A DNA stretch of 64,000 nt, from NCBI GenBank assembly GCA_030847615.1, contig JAUMIR010000001.1, positions 163,901,001 to 163,965,000 on the forward strand, given 5' to 3'. Source of the DNA: Gambelia wislizenii. Its lineage: Eukaryota; Chordata; Lepidosauria; Squamata; Crotaphytidae. Below are positions 1 to 11,900 of this stretch, in pieces; the first letter of the stretch is position 1, and the number at the start of each line of letters is the position of its first letter. The notes beneath the pieces were generated by a model, which was given only the letters and a program-made list of their open reading frames with translations, searched no databases and was not told the DNA's origin. A program made the translations under genes and the position numbers.

Positions 1-99
1 TTCTTTGTCATTGATGGGGTTCTGAGATCACAGTGCAGCTGCCCTACCGGCCAAAACAGTCACTTGGTGGAGTGGGCAGATTTTATACATGAAACTAAT

Positions 100-942
100 T
101 ATAGGAGTGCCACAGAGCACCAAACTGCAAAAGAGAAAAATCACACATAAAATATTTCAAATGATAAGGTAGAATAATATTGAAGGGGTAATACAAATGA
201 TAAGATACACAAGTGAAAAACATGAATGCAACTACAGTAACATGGGAGATTTTCAGACAGGCAAAAATCGCTCTTTGCCGCGCGAGCAGCCTCCCGAAAC
301 TGCTGCGCGGCAAGGGTCTTCTTCGGACGACGCTGTGCCTCTGGCGAAACCGTCCGTGTCACTTCCGTGAAGCTTGGGACGGCTCCGCGTCATATTTCAA
401 TCACGGGCAGCCTCCGTGCTTGAAATATGACGCGGAGCCATCCCAAGCTTCACGGAAGTGACACGGACGGTTTCGCCAGAGGCACAGCGTCGTCCGAAGA
501 AGACCCTTGCTGCGCAGCAGTTTCGGGAGGCTGCTCACGCGGCAAAGAGCGATTTTTGCCTGTCTGAAAATCTCCATGGTATGTAAAAAGAAATTAATAC
601 AGAATGAGGTAAAGCACTCAATGTATACCACAACTGAGGAGGAAAAAAAATTACCAGAACATATATGTTAGAGTAATTAGGGCTTGAGTTCATACTCTTG
701 TCTATCATGTATGTTCTGGTAATGTTTTTTACCCCTCTCAATTGTGGTATACATTGAATACTTTACTTCATTCTGTATTAATTGCTTTTTGCATATGTTA
801 CTGATGTAGTTGTGTTCATGTTTTTCACTTGTGTATCTTATTATTTGTATTACCCCTTCAATATTATTCTGCTTTATTATTTGAATTATTTTATGTCCCC
901 CTCCCTGTTTTGCAGTTTGGTGCTCTGTGGCACTCCTATATT
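100..942. repeat. Large imperfect palindrome (outer element)
   Basis: Left arm 100-242 plus about 577-671 pairs with right arm about 703-942; the centre is near 687. The arms share the cactcctata/tataggagtg ends, an aatattgaaggggtaatac block and a gtggtatacatt block. They are AT-rich and diverged, with small gaps. This looks like an old fold-back DNA transposon; its exact ends and target duplication are not clear. A younger MITE (245-575) interrupts the left arm. Confidence 0.75.
245..575. mobile_element. Palindromic MITE 1, GGAGATTTTCAGA termini
   Basis: 331 bp, almost a perfect hairpin: arms of about 155 bp around 407-414 with only about three mismatches, so a young insertion. It starts GGAGATTTTCAGACAGGC and ends with its complement. 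Flanked by ATG (242-244 and 576-578), or CATGG if the repeat is read as 5 bp. GC-rich inside, with many CpGs, unlike its AT-rich host. The two arms give mirror-image short ORFs that are not genes. Confidence 0.85.
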
Positions 943-1159
943 TGTTTCCTCTGTACTGTAGCCCTCCTTTTCCTGTTGTAGCTTTTATACATGAGACAGC
1001 AAAGCCCCCCCATCTCCCCCATTGGAGCAAACATGGAGGATTTTACTTGTGGACCCAGACCGGATGCTCCCGCTCCCATCAACAAAGAAGACACACACAA
1101 TGCCAAGCTGAGTTAATGATATGTATTGAGTACATGATAAACATAAGAAGTTAGGTATA

Positions 1160-1960
1160 GGTTAGTATGTTGAATATTGGCAATTAAAGGCTGCAACTTG
1201 CTAATGGCTGCCAATCATTGGCACTATCGCCTGGGCCTGGATCCCTTCGTTGCCCAACCCTGTGTTGACCAATGGACTGCTGTCGGTTACTACTGACCCA
1301 CTCCTGGAGGAGAGAGCCTTGACCGAGCCACCATGCTTGATACTCTCTCCTCCCTTGCGAAACAAGGTTGTTAACCATAAAATGGGGGTCTCCATGAACT
1401 TGGACTTTAACTTGATGGAGACCCCCTATTCCCCGTTTTTCCGGATCAGGGCCCATGCCATCCACCTAGCAAATTGCGACTAAATGATATGCAAAAGATA
1501 CAAGAACCTCGCTTCCCCTAATGGGAGGGTGGGCGGGTCTTCGGCTCCTCGGAGCCAACTGTGGAGTCTGTGCCAGGGGCTGGCTATTATACCGGCCCCC
1601 TGATGCAGAGCTCATGTCATCCGCCTGTGCCAGAAGCATGGCCGGAATTTCCTCCCCCCCCCACCGGGAACAACCAATTGGGGCGAAGCAGGCTCACCCC
1701 AATTGGCCCAACATGTTTGCACCCTTCCTCCCGGCTGCAAAGCATGCCGGGAAGAAGAGGCAAAGATGGTGGACCCCATGCCAGGCCATGCAGCCGTGGG
1801 TGCTGCCGATGGACCGTGGGGCACCAGCCAGGCCACAAAATGCCCACCGGCTAAGCTGGTAAGCCCCCTTGGATGACACGTGACCACAATGGTGTATGCT
1901 GGGCAACAAATTGGAGCTAATTCATTTTCCCTATGTGTGCAGTTACACAAATGTCTCGTT
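1160..1960. other. GC-rich unclassified patch with a short hairpin
   Basis: About 800 bp clearly richer in GC than its surroundings and with no gene. It contains a 12-bp perfect hairpin, 1384-1395 with 1415-1426 (GGGGGTCTCCAT and complement, 19-nt loop). Short ORFs here overlap on both strands and show no domain. It may be the remains of a transposon; I cannot name the family. Confidence 0.35.
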
Positions 1961-4900
1961 TCTGCATAAAGTTGCCATTTGAATTCAAGCCCTAATTAGA
2001 CCAAGAAAAGCACCAGAAAACACCAGTCTACCTATTGCAACCTATGAATCCTGCAACCGCCCCCCTCACAGCCCTTCAATTTTTTTAGTTTGAAAGTAAC
2101 AGATATGGCAAGCATTTATTACTTACATACTAGGAAAAAAAACAACAACATTTATGCACATGGAGATGCACATAATATGCATAATCTATGGTGCATGTCT
2201 TTTGTGGCATGGGGAGTAGTCCTTGGCAGACTGAACCCACTGTCCTTGTAAGTATTGTTTTCTTGTTTCATTAGACATTCACAGATATTTCTTACCAGCC
2301 AGACTATATAATCTGTAACCTGCAACCATGCTCTTGTCTTTTATTTACTTTCTACTGCAGTTGTAGCCAAACCAACATCTAAAAACAGGTAGCCTGATAA
2401 AAACTCTGTGTTCCTTATCATGTCAGGAAATGTTTATAAAACAATGATTCTAAATGGATATATACTGACTACTGATTGCTGGATTGGGTGAGAGATATAT
2501 GGAGGAGACAACTTTAAGTTCTTGGCCTGTACCATACTATTCTGGATGGTATGAGTTATTTTGTTAAGAGACTGAGAAATTCACCTATGGACTCCCTTAC
2601 CGTTTGGTATAGATAACTTCAATATAAAATGCAGTATATGCATGCTGAGTTAGCGGGTACAAGGCTTGCAATTCACAGCAGAAAGTTGTCCCCCCCCCAT
2701 TTTTGACATATCATGAATGTCCCTCTCAGATGAGATGATGGATCACACAAGCACATGGGAGTCTCCTTTGAAGTCTCAGGGCTATGAGAAAAATATGAAC
2801 AAAACTGGCCCTTGGCAGTATTATATTTGTGTAAAATTTAATTGTGTAATGTTTAATTTTTCACTGTTCTGAAATCTACTCTACTTATCCATCCATTTTT
2901 CTGTGGTGGCAAAGATAGGACTGGATCCAAAGAATGACTTTATGAATGACCAAGAGCTTATGCATGCAGAGTGGGATTTCAAACTTGTAAGAGTTTTGAA
3001 ACTTTTTTTTCTCAGCACAGCAACCCACAGTGCTACATCAAAGACTGCTTTAGAAGCATCCTTCAGTTTCAAAAGCAGTTTGCTACTACATGATGTGCAA
3101 ATGGATGTTGTTTGAGAAAAATATGCAGAACTAGTTGCATGGTTCTTTGGATCTTGCTCTTGTGGAACTCTGTGGGTACTTTATTAATTAGTAATACAAA
3201 TTAAAGAAAGTTTTGTTTGTCTAAGTAGCACAAGTTCTAGAAATAAGCTATAATGCTACACACATATACTTGGAAGGGAAACCTATTGAACTTGGGGTAC
3301 TGAAGTTGGAACTACTTCTCAACAAACAGAAGGAAGGGTCATGCTGTCTGTTGTCACCATGGATCAAGCCACACTTACAGAAGTTGCGTTGCTAACATTG
3401 TTGCAGATAACCAGATCACCTGATAATGTGTGATAAGAGTGATGTTTGCACATTTTTTTTTTAAAAAAATAAATGCTAAGTGCCACATCTGAGTTGCATT
3501 AAAACAGACCAATCCTTTAAAATGTTAAAGACTTTTCACCACAGTTAGTTTTTTCAGTTTATCTGGAATCCGGTCATTTGGGGATCATCAAGGTGGGCTG
3601 CTGCTGTCCTTCAGCAGTTTTACAGCCTAAGGCCTCTGCTGCTTCAGGTCAATTTGCCTTCAAGGTTGGTGGTGCTATTTTTTCCCATGTACTTGATTTA
3701 TTTATTTATTTTGAAAAAGCATGCTCAGGTCAGTTGTCTCTGCCTTTGCATTAAATTTGTCCTGAGCCATTGCTTTGGAAACAATATTTTATAATGGTAT
3801 TCTTTGAAATGTTAATGTGTTCTGTTATTAACATCTATTGCATGAATTTGATACTACTGCTTAAGTTTTGACTGTAGAAGTATGACTGCCTTAAATGGAA
3901 TGAAGAGTCAATTGTGCATGCTGATTAATATTCTAATCTCACTGCCTGTGTATGGACAATAGGAAAAAAAATAACATTTATTCTAGCACTACTTTATCTA
4001 TTGTAGCAATAGCACAAAGCCATATTACCCCATTTTCATTGGAAATGACCATACATTAAAAGTTAGGCAATATCACATCTCCCACTTAACAGCTGAATAA
4101 AATTTCTATATTCATCCCTTGCAATGCACATTAAAACCTTTAAGTCAGTAGATGCTACTGAGCAGACCTTATCAATGTAGGTGATGAACAAATTTTATCT
4201 CTGGAAGTTGTTAATATTCTGTTACTGATTTTTCTGAAGTCCACTCTTAAGCAAATTATTTTTTTTAAAGTTTAAATTAAACAAAGATGGACATCTTCCA
4301 AGAAAACCACAAGATATGGCTCACCCCACAATGCTTGCCAAACGATCTGAAGCATTAAGGAAAGTATGGCTGAATCTCATTTACCTTATTAAAAATATAT
4401 ATGTTAAAATGGTTATTCATAGTACGCCTACCATGCACTGACAGTGAATCAGCAAAATACTGCATGACTCAGCATGAACAGTTTAACACAAGAATATCAT
4501 TATAAAATATTTTAATGAAACGTCTTTGTGCAATTATCCTTGTACATGGAAGCTTTTGTTCATTGTGGGAAGTTGAACAAAAAAATTGACTTTTCATATA
4601 TAGACATGCATGATGCTGCAAAAAACCTGTGTAAACTGTTCCTTTCTGTTGAGTTCCGTCTTCTCACTAGTTCCCACAAATTTATTTGCAGTCATTTGTC
4701 CGGATCACTGATCCCCTTTTTCTTGTCTCCCCACCCCCATGCATTCTGTAAATAAATGTCTATAAATATACCTTGATGTTGTCTTTTCAAAATTAACCAT
4801 TGTTGTGTAAGCACCATACTGGCATTTTGTGTTAAAATGCCATTCCTAGTATGGGTACACCTGCTGCAAAGGGAAAAGGATAAGGCTAAATGATAGTTTA

Positions 4901-5784
4901 CACCTCAGGAATAGCACAGTGGAGGGGTGTAAACAGACTGAAAACTTGTGTTTTTTCTTAACAAAAAGTTTTGCAAGTAGCTCAAATGTGATGGAAAATA
5001 ATTCATAATTTGTTAACCCCTTCATTCCTAATTTTATGTACAAAAACATATACACGATGAGCCACTTGGGTGGCTAATAGGCACTAAGGGGTTAAATTAC
5101 AAGAACAAAATATATGCATATATATTTTTATTTCTCTCTCTAGATATATCTGTATGATATAAATTGAGCAATGAACCATTCAAAACATTTATTGCCTTCT
5201 TAAATACATATTTCTTTTTTCTCTGCCAATATTTTTGTAGAAAAATAATAATTGAAATAGCAGTTGTGCAGAGACCATCTTTTTTTAAAAGAAAACAACC
5301 AATCAATTACTTGATGTCTTATTGAAAGAAGTATTGTGTTTTTGTCAAATGATCTCATGGTGTTGTAAGCAGGTTGTGATTTAGCATGCTTTTACAAATT
5401 GCACCCAGCATGTTAAAAACATTCTTTTAATTGTTATGTGAAATGTTTGCATATGTGGTTATTATCTGTGAACTCATTGTACATGTATCCAAATATGTTT
5501 TCTATTGTGCTTGATTTTGCTGGCCATTCTTGAATGACTTGGCAATTCAAGAAACAAATGTTCTGTGCTGTCCTCTGTAATGCGTATTCTCTTTGATGTG
5601 TTCTGTCATATTTCATCAGCTTGTACCCTTCTTTTGCCAACAACATATCTTTATATTTGTTGGAAACAAATTTATGCAAAGACATATCTTAGCCAGCTTT
5701 GCTTAAACACATTTTTAAAATTAATATGAAATTAATTGGTTCAGCTTTTAAACACACTATTGCTTGGTGTAAACTCTTTTGCAG
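1961..5784. other. Intron upstream of FN3-1, nothing recognised
   Basis: AT-rich, unique-looking intron sequence. I looked for a signal-peptide exon (Met, Leu/Ala-rich core, phase-1 donor) and found none. No repeat family is obvious. Single-copy regulatory elements could be here but cannot be told from the sequence alone. Confidence 0.5.
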
Positions 5785-5901
5785 TTAATCCACCATCAGA
5801 CTTGAAATTTAAAATTATAGATGAACGTACTGTTCAGATGTCATGGACGAGGCCATCTGACGCAATAGAAGGTTACAGGATAACAGTGACCCCTGCAACT
5901 G
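5785..5901 (+). CDS. COL12A1: COL12A1 exon: FN3-1, first half
   Basis: 117 nt, phase 1 at both ends. It reads [19 protein letters not shown] and then GYRITV, the A to C strands of a fibronectin type III fold with the core Trp. Acceptor ctcttttgcag, donor GTAAGT. This is the first mature-protein exon and follows the signal-peptide exon, which is not in the window. It is also the first exon missing from the short isoform. Confidence 0.93.
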
Positions 5902-8900
5902 GTAAGTTCTAGTGCTATTCTTTAAAAAGTGAAACAATGCAGTCTTGTTCTATTGCATTATCATTTCCCAATTAATTCAAGCTGTCTGTGTTGAGGATGC
6001 CCAAATACAATATCAAAATAAAAGACAGGGGCAATTTTAATTTGACCAGAATTGTACCTGGTGAGTCTCAGTGAGTTCAGTGGGCTCAGTCCAAACCCAA
6101 TCTGTATAGAACTGCAGTGTTAGTTGGATATGAAGGATCTGGGAATTATTCTTAGTAGCACACAGTACAGTAAATATTTCCTCAGTTCAGGGGCAGCCTC
6201 TGGTCTGAGCAACTGGAGATAGAGAACACCTGATCTTGAAATGGAGGGTGAAGTGCCCCCACTACTTGAGCTACGATCTGCCAGTGATGCAGGGAACAGT
6301 GATTTGTAGCATCATAGGAAGCATTTGGAGGTTTTACTTTCCCTGTCTTTAATCTTTTATATTCCCCACTATTCTATAATTTTCCCAAATGGAGCATATG
6401 GAATTGCTTTCCCTGCATATCAATAATTCCCAAATCCCAGGCACTTCTCTTTATGTCTGTCTAGCTTCCTAGTAACTACAAAACGTTCAGTAGGTGGAAT
6501 GCAGTATGCTGGCAATGCTTGGCCTGAGGCAATGCAGCAGACTCACCCATGTCAAAGTGCGTAATATGCATAGCTGGCCAACTTATTTTGGCACATAAGC
6601 AAAAGATCCTACAAGTCTATTTCCCCATCCCTGCCAGTAAAATGCAATCATAATAAAGTCAATTACACACAATGTGCTCCCCTTTCATGACACCCAAAAT
6701 TAGCTGCCTGAGGCCCTACCTCACTCTGCCTAATGGAGAGGATGGCTCTGAGTGCTGATATGAGAGAAGATTTCCTATGTAAGAGGCTGCCTGGTGTTAG
6801 CTGATCTTACATAATGTATATTTTTTGTCCCATTTTCAGAAAGAAATTATGTATGTTTGCACACATCAAGCTTCTCCCCACTCCTGCCATGGCCAAAAGC
6901 AGTTCAGTTAAAACCTCTGGTAATGTGTGACACATTACTCACATAGTCTGTGGGGTGCAATTTTGCTGCCTAGTTTCAGAGATGTTTATTGACTTTGAGG
7001 CCTCTGCAGCCTTCCCCACTTGGCTACTGCTTTAACCCTAAGATGTCCATCATCTCTGCAGCATTAAAGAGGACAAGTAGACAGAGAAGCCACGATAGCT
7101 TTGTTCATATGACCACATATTGTTGGATGTGGTTCAGTGAATGGTGAACATGCTAGTATTAGATGTTTAGGAATGCAAATGACCATGAAGTTTTTGCATT
7201 TCATAGATAAGGGTGGTTTTTAAAGTTAAGAATTATAGGATTACAACCCTGAGGCTTTGAAATTCTGCTGTATGAAATTATTGTATGTATGTTGGATTTC
7301 AGATGGACCTACTAGAGAATTTACCCTAGCACCCAGTGCTACTGAAACATTATTAAGAGACCTCACATCTGATATTGAATATCTTGTAACAATAAGTTCA
7401 TATGATGACACAGAAGAGAGTATATCTGTCTCTGGACAACTTACAAGTAAGTTCATATAATTTATGTAGATTAAACTTGTAGAGAGTCACAGGGGCACCA
7501 CAAAATATATAATATGGCTCTGGTTTTTACCTTCTTAGAAAATGCAGTCATTAGTGATTATGCATATGTTGAAGGTGAGTTTAATTTCTATTGATTTTCT
7601 GTTAATCCTTTGTTTTTTATTATTATTTCAGTCCAAACAGGTGGTTTAGTAACAACAGAAGAAAAGAAGATTGAAGAAGTTCAGTTGCAAAGTGAGTAAC
7701 TATGCTGGTAAAGAGGCACAGTATTTAAAACAAGAATTAAATCATTAGTTAATTATGTTTATGTCACCCTATAACAAAACAAAATTACAACAAGAATATG
7801 TTAAAAACAGTGAATAATTCAATGAGATTCAAAAGATCTTAAAATTTAAACCAATAATAATCCTACTGTAAAAATTAAAGTGCTTTGAGGCATCATCAGC
7901 CACCTGTTTTCCCTACTACTTGACTACTGAGCCCCTAAGAGCCCCACTTGTGGCATATGGACCAACTGAGTTCCCCTCCCCCAATTAAGAGGTTACCTTG
8001 TGGCACCTGCAAATGAACAAAAGCTTGATTCCAACTTTGAAGCACCAACAAATAATAGTCTTTGTTTAGACTTATGCCAGTGTAATGAGACACATGCTCA
8101 CACTATGAGCTGGATCCAAAGATTCTGTGAACAGTATTGCATTCACTGAATTCAGCTCACAGATGATAAAAAAGTGGCAAATTCAGGTGCTATACATTGT
8201 ACGTATCCTATGCAGAAACATAGAACCATGAAGTTGGAAGGGGCCCCATAGGCCATTGAGTCCAACCCCCTGCTGTATGCAAGAACTCCAGCTAGAGCAT
8301 GCCCAGCAGCTAACTATCCAGTTTCTTTTTGAAGACACCAAGCAAGGTCTCTAGGTAATTGGTTCCATTACAGAACCACTTTTACTGTCAAGAGGTTCCT
8401 CCTAATGTTCAATTCGAATCTACCATCCTGTAACTTAAAACCATTAGACCTAGTCTTACCCTCTGGGGCAGCAGAGAACAAACCTGCATTCTCCTCTCTA
8501 TTACAGATCTTGAGGTATTTAAAGAGTGCAGTCATGTCACCCCTCAGTGTTCTCTTCACCACACTGAATATGTTCAGTTCCCTCAACCTTCCCTCATATG
8601 TTTTCTTTTCCATACCTCTTATCAGCTTTGTTGCCCTTAACTGACCTTACCCCAACTTGTCTATATCCTTCTTAAAATGAGATGCCCAGAACTGAACACA
8701 GTATTTCAGATAAGACCTGATCAGTGCAGAATATAGTGAGACTATTCATAGAATCATAGAATCATAGAATTGTATAGTTGGAAGAGACCACGAGGGCCAT
8801 CCAGTCCAAACCCCTGCCATGCAGGAAATCACAATCAAAGCATCCCTGACAGATGGCCATCCAGCCTCTGTTTAAAGACCTCCAAGGAAGGAGACCCCAC

Positions 8901-11900
8901 TACGCTCCGAGGGAGTGTGTTCCACTGCCGAACAGCTCTTCTCTGTTCCTGGAGCTTGCATCCATTGTTCCATGTTCTAGTCTCTGGAGTAGCAGAAAAC
9001 AAGCTTGCTCCATCCTCAATGTGACACCCCTTCAAATACTTACTTCCCTTGAACTTGGAAACTATGGTTCTATCAATGCAGGTTAAAAAATTTGCCACCT
9101 TTGCTGCAGCATCACACTGCTGGCTCATGTTCAATTTATGATCAACAATGACCCCAAGATCCCCTTCACAAAAACTAATGCTAAGCCAAGTATCCTCCTT
9201 ATGCTTGTGTGTGTATATGCAAATAATTAATTGCTCTGGTAAATATCTCCAATTTTCTACAAATTATATTCCAGGATGTTCCCTTAGTGCTGTTACAGAT
9301 CTCGTTTTTCTTGTGGATGGCTCTTGGAGTGTGGGCAGAAACAACTTCAAATATATATTGGACTTCATTGTTACACTGGTATCAGCTTTTGATATTGGGG
9401 AAGAAAAAACAAGAGTTGGAATAGTACAGTACAGCTCTGATACAAGGACTGAGTTCAACCTGAATCAGTACTACAGACAGAGGGATCTCATTGAAGCAAT
9501 AAAAAGAATACCCTACAAAGGAGGCAATACAATGACAGGTATGGACTTTTAGCTATTTGATAATGGTGTTCCCTGATTTACTGGGGAGTGAGCTTTGCAA
9601 GTTGTAGTGGTGGGGCATCCCAGGTTAGTGCCATTTGCTGCCAATCGGTTGTCTCCTTCCCAGAAAGCTTTGTAAGTTCACACACTTTGGGAAAAGCATG
9701 GGAAGAGTGGCCAATTGCGAGCCAACCGGTTGAGGGAAGGAGGGACTGAAGGTAGCCTGGATGAAAGCTTCACTCCAGTCTTCTCTGGGGGCATAAATTT
9801 AGCTGCCATGAGCTCCCAGTACCTTTTCGTCTTTGGACTTCATCCCCACTCACACACCTACCTTCAGCTAATTATGTTAAAAGCCATCATTGTGGGACTT
9901 AAAGCAATTTTGTAACAACTTTAGATGGTTTAAGAATGATGGCCAGATCCAGTTGGGGGGGGGGACAGGCAGAGCCTGTTGTAAGTGGTTGGGCGTCCCT
10001 TTAAGGGATCTTGGGAGCAAGGGCAGGTAGTGCTATGCCCAGTGGAGGGGGAGGTGATCTGGTCTCACTTCCAGGAGATGGTGAAACATGCAGTGGCTTC
10101 TGCCAGTATGGGTATCCCTGGTCTGTCATCCCAGGTGTATCCAGCAAGCAGGCTGGGTGGTTTTCATTGATCAGTGGTCAGGTCAATCAGTGGCTGGATC
10201 TGGATTCATGTTGAGCTCAAGCCACTGCAGCTGTAATCAATAAAGTTGTGGCCTCCCCCCACCCAAGAAATAATTGTCTGTGTTTTGTTATGGGAACCGT
10301 CATTGTTTCTGTTGACCCTGCAATATAGGAAGCATGAATGATTATCAAAAGCCTGCCATTTAATCGACTGGATTTTACAATTTTGAATTTGATATAAAAC
10401 TGAAAACATGTATTTAACATAAACACAATCCCTTTTATACATTTTAGGAGAAGCAATTGATTATCTGATTAAGAATACATTCACCGAGTCTGCTGGAGCA
10501 AGAAAGGGCTTTCCGAAGGTGGCAATTATAATTACAGATGGAAAGTCACAAGATGAAGTAGAAATTCCTGCAAGAGAACTTCGTGGCATAGGAGTTGAAG
10601 TATTTTCTTTGGGTATGTTGAGCTTTGTGTAACACCAGAGGCAAGACTCAAAAGCTGTGCCTTTTCTTTGCTACAGAGATCCAGCTTTTCTTCCCCCTAT
10701 TCAAGTTGCTTGTGATTAGATCTACTTTTCTAGTTAATAGGCAATGTTTGGGCAGTGGGCCAGGTTCTCCATGCTTTGTTATACAGTTGCAATAGAAAGT
10801 TAAAAGTAAAATAACCAAAAGCTTTGTTGGGGTGGTGTTTCTCTCAATATCCCAAAGAAGGCATCCAGAGAAACGGAAATACATTTTAAACCATTACTTT
10901 AATTAGCACTTTGTTATCAAGTGATAATAGTATTAAAATGTTATCTGGATGCCAACAGGTTTACTTCTGTACAATTGTACGTAAATATGTACATTCTGAT
11001 CCACCATGCTGATCTGTCATAATGCAGACACTGTATATACTATTATATGTCTCTGTGTGTTTATGGCCTGGAGGAGAAGGCACACCATATCTGGCATCCT
11101 GTGTGGACACTAATATAGAAAGGAATCCCTCTTATCATACTGGGTTTAATTATTTTTAAACTTTTGTATAAACCACGTTTTAACTATATCTTGTTTTTTA
11201 AATGCTGTAGGCCACTATTGGTCCTGCATAAGGAGGAAAGTGGGATATCAATCAATCAATCAATCAATCAATCTAATAAAAATTAGTGTAGTGATCAAAT
11301 TTTCTCACACGATGTGAATCAGCAGTTGGGCAACATTGGTGGGTCACTGGGGAAACACAATCAACAATCCTCAAATATTGTTACCTTTTTCTGTTGTTCT
11401 TTATTTAGGGATCAAAGCTGCAGATGCCAAAGAATTGAAGTTAATTGCATCTCAGCCCTCACTGAAGCATGTTTTCAATGTGGCCAACTTTGATGGCATT
11501 GTGGATATACAGAATGAAATCATCTCACAGGTGTGCTCAGGCGTTGATGAACAGTTGGGTGAACTGGTTAGTGGAGAAGAAGGTGAGAAAAAAATTCACA
11601 ACAGCTAATTTCATCCTTGCTTAGATAGCTAGCCAAAGTGATGCCACCATTTTTTTAAAAAAGCAAGATTTTAAACAGGGCTATGATACAAAGATGGGGG
11701 TATTTATTTTGCATGTAAAATATCCCAGTTGCAGTCTGAAACTAGCAGGTGATGTGGAAGATCTCTGCTAGAGATCCTGGAGAACTACTGTTAGTCCAAA
11801 TAGGTAATACTGGGCTACACAGAGAAGTAGTCTAATTTAGCCTTAAGGAGTTTTTTTTTTACCTCCCTGAGTTATTTTTGGCCAGGATTCAAAAACTACT

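Noticed and set aside
213..631. Paired ORFs on both strands (82 and 76 codons)
   Set aside because: The near-identical peptides arise because the DNA is a palindrome; they are the two arms of MITE 1.
1..5784. Search for the signal-peptide exon and promoter
   Set aside because: No Met followed by a hydrophobic core and a phase-1 donor was found, and no unmethylated CpG-island-like stretch outside repeats. They are probably further upstream.
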